Below, piece by piece: positions 1 to 4,495 of a DNA stretch of 7,681 nt. The stretch covers positions 1 through 7,681 of the forward strand of contig JABEUL010000113.1 of assembly GCA_013044465.1 (NCBI GenBank). The letters are read 5' to 3'. The notes beneath the pieces are model-generated. The model saw only the letters and a program-made list of their open reading frames with translations. It made no database searches and had not been told where the DNA came from. This DNA is from Acidimicrobiales bacterium (GTDB taxonomy: Bacteria > Actinomycetota > Acidimicrobiia > Acidimicrobiales > JABEUL01). Numbering within the stretch: position 1 is the first letter of the stretch; the number at the start of each line of letters is the position of its first letter. A program made the position numbers and the translations under genes.

Positions 1-1119
1 GTTACATACTTTGTAATGTTTCCGGTTCGAGCTCTGGCAAAAAAAGTGGGAGCTGTGGTCCCACCTGACGAGAGGCGCATCCATACTTCGCCTCTGCCTG
101 ATTTAGGCGGCCTGGGCCTTTTCATTGGTTTTGGCATTGCACTATTGGCGGCTGAGTTCATGGGTGGATTTCGCCTAGCTTTTGGCTCTAGGTCCGAGAT
201 TTTTGGAGTTTTAATTGGTGGCGCTGTGATATTTGCAGTCGGATTAGTCGATGACCGAATAGACATGTCAGCGCCAGCAAAACTATCAGGGCAAATACTG
301 GCTGCAATGGTTCTATATTTCAGTGGCGTTACTATGTACTGGTTTAAAATTCCCTTTGGAACCGTTCTCGCGCTTTCTCCCTCCCTAACTCCATTGGTGA
401 CTGCTGTTTGGGTAATTGGAATGGCAAATGCAATCAATTTAATTGACGGTTTGGATGGGTTGGCAGGTGGGATTGTAGCTATTGCTTCTGGAGCATTTTG
501 TATTTACACACTTCGCTTAACCGAACAAGGGACTGTCACACCTGACAATATTGGAGCCTTAATCGCTGCAATTACATGTGGCATATGTATTGGATTTCTT
601 CCGCACAACCTGCACCCTTCAAAAATTATGATGGGAGATTCGGGAGCGCTATTTCTTGGATTTATGATGGCGGTGTCTACTTCAGTAGTGGGAGGAAGAA
701 CCCCTGACGTTTCAGGTGAAACTTATTTTTTCTTCGCTCCACTTTTTATTCCGTTTTTCATTCTTGGAGTGCCCATTTTAGATGTCTCATTTGCCATTAT
801 TAGGAGGACGGCAAAAAGGAAGGGCGTAGCCCATGCCGACAAGGATCACCTCCACCACAGGCTTTTGAGACTAGGACATGGCCAGAGAAGGGCAGTAGCG
901 ATTTTGTGGGTTTGGACAGCATTACTTTCAGGAATTGTTATTTACCCAACCTTTGATCCCCATGGAAACGAAGTTGTGCCATTCGGAGTAGCTATTTTAG
1001 GTGCAATTTTGTATACCTGGTTTAGGCCAGGGTGGGGCCGTGAAGGCGCCAAAAGTGACACTGAAACAGTTCCTTTGGTTAAGAAAAAAGTTTCTACTCC
1101 CGAAGATTTTTTGGAGTAG
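1..1119 (+). CDS. wecA: WecA/MraY-family undecaprenyl-phosphate glycosyl-1-phosphate transferase (5' truncated)
   Basis: Integral-membrane enzyme of the MraY/WecA family, which moves a sugar-1-phosphate (usually GlcNAc-1-P) from a UDP-sugar to polyprenyl phosphate, the first step of cell-wall or surface polysaccharide synthesis. The frame is open from base 1 (VTYFV before the first Met at 16), and family members have a further N-terminal membrane segment, so the true start lies upstream. Numbered from that Met, I see the DER..H loop at 18-23, the VDD Mg2+/substrate aspartates at 78-80, NLIDGLDGLAGG at 141-152, GDSGALFLGF at 207-216, PILDV at 253-257 and the His-rich cytosolic loop DHLHHRLLRLGH at 277-288. 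Many hydrophobic helices lie between these motifs. The charged C-terminus (about 341-367) looks cytosolic. The gene ends 6 nt before the atpZ-like gene. The same neighbour (rfe) precedes the mycobacterial atp operon. The family is certain; the exact sugar and product (teichoic-acid-like or arabinogalactan linker) cannot be read from the sequence. Confidence 0.93.
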   Translation, partial: VTYFVMFPVRALAKKVGAVVPPDERRIHTSPLPDLGGLGLFIGFGIALLAAEFMGGFRLAFGSRSEIFGVLIGGAVIFAVGLVDDRIDMSAPAKLSGQILAAMVLYFSGVTMYWFKIPFGTVLALSPSLTPLVTAVWVIGMANAINLIDGLDGLAGGIVAIASGAFCIYTLRLTEQGTVTPDNIGALIAAITCGICIGFLPHNLHPSKIMMGDSGALFLGFMMAVSTSVVGGRTPDVSGETYFFFAPLFIPFFILGVPILDVSFAIIRRTAKRKGVAHADKDHLHHRLLRLGHGQRRAVAILWVWTALLSGIVIYPTFDPHGNEVVPFGVAILGAILYTWFRPGWGREGAKSDTETVPLVKKKVSTPEDFLE

Positions 1120-1125
1120 TTTTTA

Positions 1126-1437
1126 GTGGATAAAAGCGAGTCGGAAAATTTTTCTGAGGGTGGCCAAAGCCCTCAAAATGAGGTTGATTCAAGTCTTCCA
1201 ACCAAGGGAGAATTAGAAAGTCCTGCTAGTAATAGTGAAAATTCTAATGGACCAAGTTTGTGGCTTCTGGCCGGGGTTGGTTCCGAGTTAGTTGGGGGCA
1301 CTGTTGGAGGGATGGTATTAGGAATATGGGTCGATTCCGTGCTAAAGTCCTATCCGAAAGCAACGTTTCTAGGTTTACTGGGAGGCATCGTTGCGGCAGT
1401 GGCCGTTGCTTGGGCACAGATCAGGAAATTCCTGTGA
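1126..1437 (+). CDS. AtpZ/AtpI-family small membrane protein of the ATP synthase operon
   Basis: A 103-residue protein starting at GTG. GGAG at 1113-1116, inside the last wecA codons, gives a 9-nt spacer, which supports this start and suggests coupling to wecA. Residues 1-43 are hydrophilic, rich in Ser, Glu and Asn, and probably disordered. Two transmembrane helices follow, about 44-68 (LWLLAGVGSELVGGTVGGMV) and 79-98, with a short loop containing WVDSVLKSYP. The glycine-rich first helix followed by G.W.D and a second glycine-rich helix is typical of the AtpZ group (F0F1-ATPase gene 1 family, putative Ca2+/Mg2+ transporter subunit). In other bacteria this group works with AtpI to support ATP synthase assembly or magnesium supply. 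It is followed at once by an AtpI-like gene, which fits that partnership. The function is inferred from family and position; no catalytic residues are known. Confidence 0.8.
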   Translation: MDKSESENFSEGGQSPQNEVDSSLPTKGELESPASNSENSNGPSLWLLAGVGSELVGGTVGGMVLGIWVDSVLKSYPKATFLGLLGGIVAAVAVAWAQIRKFL

Positions 1438-1453
1438 GGAGATGCGCGCGGCT

Positions 1454-1459
1454 GAGGAG
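1454..1459 (+). promoter_or_regulatory. Ribosome binding site deciding the atpI start
   Basis: GAGGAG lies 6 nt before GTG 1466, while the in-frame ATG at 1460 begins immediately after it. A second copy of the same motif (1436-1441) overlaps the atpZ stop and abuts ATG 1442. Spacing therefore favours GTG 1466. Confidence 0.55.
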
Positions 1460-1465
1460 ATGAAA

Positions 1466-1882
1466 GTGAATGCACTGGCGTCCATGGCGCCTTCGCTAGG
1501 GATGAATGCTGTGACACGGGCGATTAGAACGGCCGTGTTGATAGGTCTTGCTATCACATTTGTCGCAATCGTGGTGTCAACAGTTCTTGGATATTCCCTA
1601 GTTGGATTTGGCATGCTCGTGGGTCTTGGAACTGCAATTTTAAATTTGAGAATGATGGATGCGAGGATTGCCTCAGTTCATATTGAAGATGCAAAAGAGG
1701 CGAGAAAAGGATTAGTACTGCACAGTATTGGCAGGCTATTTATAGCAACTGCAGTTATCATCGGATCTTTTTTCATAAGCCCATTTCTTGCAATTGGAGT
1801 TCTCCTAGGGCTAGTTATTTTTCAGTTCCTACTTTTGGCCATGATGGCTAAAGTCGCTTATGCAGGGGAGTCAAAAGACTAA
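1466..1882 (+). CDS. atpI: AtpI-like ATP synthase subunit I
   Basis: About 138 residues and four predicted membrane helices, roughly 23-41, 44-62, 88-103 and 105-127, with a charged cytosolic loop between helices 2 and 3 (MMDARI..VHIEDAKEARKG) containing conserved-looking Asn-Leu-Arg. This four-helix layout directly before atpB is that of ATP synthase I, a non-stoichiometric factor linked to c-ring assembly. The start is uncertain. I chose GTG 1466 because GAGGAG at 1454-1459 sits 6 nt upstream. ATG 1442 and ATG 1460 are in frame but each directly abuts its GAGGAG, which is too close. TTG 1391 would lie well inside the previous gene. The stop codon overlaps the atpB start (TAATG), so translation is probably coupled. 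Sequence conservation in this family is low, so the call rests on topology and position. Confidence 0.78.
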   Translation: MNALASMAPSLGMNAVTRAIRTAVLIGLAITFVAIVVSTVLGYSLVGFGMLVGLGTAILNLRMMDARIASVHIEDAKEARKGLVLHSIGRLFIATAVIIGSFFISPFLAIGVLLGLVIFQFLLLAMMAKVAYAGESKD

Positions 1883-2580
1883 TGGGTGTTATAGCAACGG
1901 TAAATATTCCAGTCGGAGACCACATTACGAGAACAATTTATGGAATGACTTTCAATGTCGACACAATTTGGACTACTGCGCTTGCAGGAGTGATTGTTAT
2001 TACTTTAGGCCTTGTAATGAGGGTCAAGTTAACCGCAGGTGTGCCCGGCGGGCTGCAGTTATTTTTCGAGTCATTAGTTGATTTCGTAGAGGAACTGGTG
2101 GAGTCATCAATTGGGAAACGAGCATCAAGACTGGTGCCCCTTGCCGTAGCCTTATTCTTATTTATCCTGACTGCGAACTGGCTGTCATTGATTCCAAGTG
2201 GGTTTCCAAAAGAGTACTTGCCAGCACCTGCAGCCGATGTAAATACAACTTATGCTCTTGCCGTTCTTGTGATAATTATTGTCCATGGTGCAGGATTCAG
2301 GGCAAAGAAACTTGGATACCTAAAGCATTTTGTCAACCCGCTTCACCTTATTGAAGAGATAACGAAGCCCATAACATTGACTTTGCGTCTTTTTGGAAAC
2401 TTATTTGCGGGAGGATTGATGGTAGCCTTAATTGGCGCCCTTCTTCCGGTCTATTTAGTTTGGCTCGTTGATTTTATGTGGAAGGTGTTCGATATGTTCG
2501 TCGGAGGAATCCAAGCGTTCATTTTTGCTCTTCTAACAATTGTCTACTTTGGACTTGCGGCTGAGAAGACACACGGATGA
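1882..2580 (+). CDS. atpB: ATP synthase Fo subunit a
   Basis: The 232-residue stator membrane subunit that forms the two proton half-channels against the c ring. Key motifs are VPGGLQLFFESLVDFVEELV (54-73), FILTANWLSLIP (94-105), PAADVNTTYALA (116-127), the signature TLTLRLFGNLFAGG (165-178) with the essential Arg at 169 (E. coli Arg210), and GGIQAFIFALLTIVYFGLA (208-226) with the conserved Gln at 211. At the positions of the E. coli pair Glu219/His245 this protein has Gly178 and Asp204. I recall the same substitution in mycobacterial AtpB, so it looks lineage-typical, not defective. The ATG overlaps the atpI stop. GGGGAG at 1864-1869 is a rather distant ribosome site (12 nt), which fits coupled re-initiation. 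Length is slightly short for the family but all core helices are present. Confidence 0.97.
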   Translation: MGVIATVNIPVGDHITRTIYGMTFNVDTIWTTALAGVIVITLGLVMRVKLTAGVPGGLQLFFESLVDFVEELVESSIGKRASRLVPLAVALFLFILTANWLSLIPSGFPKEYLPAPAADVNTTYALAVLVIIIVHGAGFRAKKLGYLKHFVNPLHLIEEITKPITLTLRLFGNLFAGGLMVALIGALLPVYLVWLVDFMWKVFDMFVGGIQAFIFALLTIVYFGLAAEKTHG

Positions 2581-2595
2581 GAAAGGATCTCATTC
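2575..2595 (+). repeat. Stem-loop over the atpB stop codon
   Basis: GGATGAGA pairs with TCTCATTC (seven Watson-Crick pairs and one G-U) around the 5-nt loop AAGGA. The atpB stop TGA (2578-2580) lies in the left arm. An A-rich, not U-rich, stretch follows. It may be an mRNA stability or processing element; stability was judged by eye. Confidence 0.45.
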
Positions 2596-2633
2596 TAAAA
2601 AATGCAGTAGTGCGACTCAAAAGGTTGGCACTA

Positions 2634-2648
2634 GGTCGAAATTCGACC
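2634..2648. repeat. Perfect 15-bp palindrome before atpE
   Basis: GGTCGAA-A-TTCGACC is fully symmetric about A2641. As RNA it can form a 6-bp stem with a 3-nt loop; as DNA it resembles a small operator. It ends 37 nt before the atpE start codon. Confidence 0.5.
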
Positions 2649-2675
2649 ATCTGCGAAATGTAAACCAACTATTAC

Positions 2676-2680
2676 GGAGG
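2676..2680 (+). promoter_or_regulatory. Strong atpE ribosome binding site
   Basis: GGAGG lies 5 nt upstream of ATG 2686, the strongest Shine-Dalgarno match and one of the best spacings in the window. This suits a subunit needed in about ten copies per complex. An overlapping ATGTAA at 2681-2686 abuts the site and is too close to be used efficiently. Confidence 0.75.
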
Positions 2681-2685
2681 ATGTA

Positions 2686-2946
2686 ATGGCAACAACAACA
2701 ATGGAACATGCTGTAGAGCTTGCAGGCGCCATGGTAGGTGGCGGCTTAGCCCTTGGTGGCGGTGCAGTGGGAGCTGCAATTGGCGACTCCCTGGCTGGAT
2801 CGCAAACAATAGCAGCAGTATCACGCCAACCAGAATCAGAGGCAAAGGCCAGAACTTACTTGTTTATTACAGTGGGTCTAGCCGAGGCTGCTTATTTCAT
2901 CAATGTCGCGTTTATGGCATTGTTTGTTTTCGTATTGGTCAAGTAA
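2686..2946 (+). CDS. atpE: ATP synthase Fo subunit c (proteolipid)
   Basis: The 86-residue hairpin of two membrane helices that forms the rotating c ring. Helix 1 (about 11-39) is glycine- and alanine-rich (GGGLALGGGAVGAAIGDSLA). The polar loop carries SRQPE (46-50). Helix 2 (about 57-85) holds the proton-binding Glu67 in GLAEAAYFINVAFMALF. Glu67 is followed by Ala, not by the Ser/Thr seen after the carboxylate in sodium-type c subunits, so coupling to protons is expected. Asp34 in helix 1 aligns with Asp28 of the M. tuberculosis c subunit, and EAAYFI (67-72) matches mycobacterial residues 61-66. Length is normal for the phylum (81 in M. tuberculosis) with a slightly longer N-terminus. It has its own strong ribosome site after a long gap and ends 15 nt before atpF. 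Confidence 0.97.
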   Translation: MATTTMEHAVELAGAMVGGGLALGGGAVGAAIGDSLAGSQTIAAVSRQPESEAKARTYLFITVGLAEAAYFINVAFMALFVFVLVK

Positions 2947-2961
2947 GGAAGAAGGAAGACT

Positions 2962-3477
2962 GTGCTAGTAGGCACTGGAGATTTTCTATTACCCAACGCT
3001 ACATTTTTTGCTGAGCTAGTTGGATTCTTATTTGTTCTTGGCTTTTTGGCCAAGTGGGTATTGCCACCTTTGAAGAAAATCATGGCAGAGCGTCAAGAGG
3101 AGATTCGATCTTCGATTGAAAATGCTGCGAATGCTAAAAGCGATGCAAATGAACTTTTTGAGCAAGCAAAGGCAGAACTCGATCGAGCAAAGGCTGAGGC
3201 TAGAGATATAGTCACAAGGGCTAATGCCGTTGCCACACAGCTCAAAGAGGAAGGCCGTGAAAGGGGCCAAGGCGAGTACGATCGTTTAGTGGCAGCCGCC
3301 CAAAGCGATATCGAGCAAGAAAAGGTCAGGGTCCGTGAAGAAGTAGGGCGAGAGTTCGGTCAGATGGTTGTTGTTGCCGCCGAACGAGTAATTGGCGCGG
3401 AGTTGAATGCCGAGCGTCATACCCAACTGATTCAAGAGACTATTAACCAAGCTGGCACCGAGGCTGAGGGCAAATAA
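2962..3477 (+). CDS. atpF: ATP synthase Fo subunit b (peripheral stalk)
   Basis: A 171-residue stator stalk protein. One membrane helix (about 13-34, FFAELVGFLFVLGFLAKWVL) is followed by PPLKKIMAERQEEI and a long, charged, Ala/Glu/Lys/Arg-rich helix (about 40-160) typical of the b dimerisation and tether regions. The C-terminal part (FGQMVVVAAERVIGAELNAERH, in two segments within 132-153) is the delta-binding end. The start is GTG 2962, with AAGGA (2952-2956) 5 nt upstream. There is no second b-type gene in the window, so a homodimer is expected, and the gene is not fused to delta as one mycobacterial b is. Its TAA overlaps an ATG (TAATG) that opens a 9-codon frame leading to atpH. Confidence 0.95.
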   Translation: MLVGTGDFLLPNATFFAELVGFLFVLGFLAKWVLPPLKKIMAERQEEIRSSIENAANAKSDANELFEQAKAELDRAKAEARDIVTRANAVATQLKEEGRERGQGEYDRLVAAAQSDIEQEKVRVREEVGREFGQMVVVAAERVIGAELNAERHTQLIQETINQAGTEAEGK

Positions 3478-3492
3478 TGAAAGCAATTAGTC

Positions 3493-3499
3493 GAGGTGA
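3493..3499 (+). promoter_or_regulatory. Ribosome binding site deciding the atpH start
   Basis: GAGGTGA lies 7-8 nt upstream of ATG 3507 and supports that start. The upstream in-frame ATG at 3477 is cut off by TAG at 3504-3506, so it cannot start the delta subunit. Confidence 0.65.
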
Positions 3500-3506
3500 C
3501 GCGTAG

Positions 3507-4412
3507 ATGCGATCAACTTTGTGGGGATATGTAACAGCTGTAATTGAAGAGGCCACCATTGAAGGTCTACTAGATCAGATTTACAGTGAAGTAAAGGTGT
3601 TTGAAGACGCTGTTTTAGGCTCAAATGCCCTTGCTTCGGCATTAGCTGACCCCGATTTTATGCCAAGTACAAGGGCAGCAATTGTTTCTGATTTGGTTGC
3701 ATCTAAAGGCCATCCATTAACAACAATGGTCCTGCGCCAGATTGTCGTAGCAGAGCACATCGCCAAAGTTGTTGAAACTATAAATGAGGTCCTACATCGC
3801 TTAGAACAATCTCGGGGAGTCTCGGATGTGTTGGGCGTAATTGAGACAAATGATTCAAGGCAGATTGCAAAGATGAGACTGAACGGATATGCCTTAGCTC
3901 TTTTTAATCGAGCACACAGTACTCAGGCACTTGATGAAATTGAAGACGAGCTATTTAGATTTGCCAGAACTGTTGAAAATTCTCCGGAACTTCGTAGAAC
4001 TCTCGCCGATATTGTCCTTCCGGTCAATATTCGCCTTGGGATAGTCAGGGATCTTCTGGCTTCAAAAGTATCCCCAACCACGCTTAGGGTCATAAGTTAT
4101 GTATTGAGGGCCGGCCGCATGCGTGACATGGTAGGTGCTCTTGATGAGATGGTTTCACTCGTGGCATTCGAGAGAGGAAGGCGAGTCGCACAAGTCAGAT
4201 CAGCTGTTGTTCCCAGTGCATCGCAAGTAGCTGAGATAAGTGCGAAACTTACTGCTTCTGAGGGAGTTCCAGTAGAGGTGAGAGTGGTTGTTGATCCAAC
4301 TTTATTGGGTGGAATGGTCATAACTGTTGGCACCACAATGATCGATGGAACAGTTAGGCACAAACTAGATGAGCTTGCAGAAGATTTGGGTGTTTCCAGA
4401 GTTCGTAGCTGA
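3507..4412 (+). CDS. atpH: ATP synthase F1 subunit delta with duplicated N-terminal domain
   Basis: Delta (OSCP-like) caps the F1 head and ties it to subunit b. At 301 residues it is far longer than the usual 175-185. The extra length is an internal duplication: residues 5-105 and 125-225 align without gaps at an offset of exactly 120, with about 32 identities in 101 by hand count. Shared positions include L.GY..A, LD.I..E, LAD, IV.DL.ASK..P and a final RG. Copy 2 is nearest to the canonical delta helical bundle (LNGYALALF, LDEIEDELFRFARTV). Residues 226-301 form the normal C-terminal domain, with VDPTLLGGMVITVG (262-275) and MIDGTVRHKLDEL (278-290). Long delta proteins of this plan are known in actinobacteria (about 270 residues in Streptomyces, and within mycobacterial b-delta). 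The stop is followed by an 83-nt gap before atpA. Confidence 0.95.
   Translation: MRSTLWGYVTAVIEEATIEGLLDQIYSEVKVFEDAVLGSNALASALADPDFMPSTRAAIVSDLVASKGHPLTTMVLRQIVVAEHIAKVVETINEVLHRLEQSRGVSDVLGVIETNDSRQIAKMRLNGYALALFNRAHSTQALDEIEDELFRFARTVENSPELRRTLADIVLPVNIRLGIVRDLLASKVSPTTLRVISYVLRAGRMRDMVGALDEMVSLVAFERGRRVAQVRSAVVPSASQVAEISAKLTASEGVPVEVRVVVDPTLLGGMVITVGTTMIDGTVRHKLDELAEDLGVSRVRS
3519..3821 (+). repeat. AtpH domain duplication, copy 1
   Basis: Encodes residues 5-105, the diverged first copy of the delta N-terminal helical domain. The match to copy 2 is clear in protein but weak in DNA, so the duplication is old. Confidence 0.75.
3879..4181 (+). repeat. AtpH domain duplication, copy 2
   Basis: Encodes residues 125-225. 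This copy resembles the standard delta N-terminal domain more closely and leads directly into the canonical C-terminal domain, so it is probably the one equivalent to E. coli delta. A 19-residue linker (106-124) joins the copies. Confidence 0.75.
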
Positions 4413-4495
4413 GTTATTTATAGGAATATATTTTTAGACGCAGTGATTAATAAATCGATAAAGAGACTGGTTTTTAGGAAAAACGGAGAAAGAAT
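4413..4495 (+). promoter_or_regulatory. atpH-atpA intercistronic region, A/T-rich
   Basis: An 83-nt non-coding gap, much richer in A/T than its flanks. It contains TATATT (4427-4432) and a weak promoter-like pair TTTAGA (4433-4438) and GATAAA (4457-4462) at 18-nt spacing. A small A-U hairpin (GTTTTT-AGG-AAAAAC, 4470-4484) abuts the atpA ribosome site GGAG (4485-4488, 7 nt from ATG). An internal promoter or a translation-control element is possible, but none of these matches is strong. Confidence 0.3.

Larger units (their letters stand above)
2581..2685 (+). promoter_or_regulatory. atpB-atpE intercistronic region with two inverted repeats
   Basis: This 105-nt gap has no credible coding sequence and stands out in an otherwise tightly packed operon. 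It begins within one stem-loop that includes the atpB stop codon and contains a second perfect palindrome at 2634-2648. It ends with the strong atpE ribosome site. No U-tract follows either hairpin, so neither is a typical intrinsic terminator. In E. coli the atpB-atpE junction controls mRNA processing and boosts translation of the c subunit; a similar role here is inferred from position only. Confidence 0.45.

Noticed and set aside
16..18. ATG at 16 as the real start of the WecA-family gene
   Set aside because: The frame is open to base 1 and encodes the end of a membrane segment (VTYFV). Family members have further N-terminal sequence, so the gene is cut by the window edge.
1260..1463. 67-codon plus-strand frame overlapping the atpZ-like gene
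   Set aside because: It is an out-of-frame shadow, rich in Arg/Gly/Cys. The overlapping frame has clear membrane helices and family motifs.
1391..1465. TTG 1391, ATG 1442 or ATG 1460 as the AtpI start
   Set aside because: TTG 1391 lies 47 nt inside the previous gene, and both ATGs directly abut their GAGGAG. GTG 1466 has the correct 6-nt spacing, although ATG 1442 cannot be fully excluded.
2575..2600. Intrinsic terminator after atpB
   Set aside because: The stem is A/U-rich and is followed by TAAAAAA, with no U-tract. Essential atp genes continue downstream.
2625..2664. Promoter before atpE (TTGGCA, or TCGAAA with TGTAAA)
   Set aside because: TTGGCA has no good -10 at 16-18 nt. The TCGAAA/TGTAAA pair is only a 4-of-6 match at each hexamer and overlaps the palindrome.
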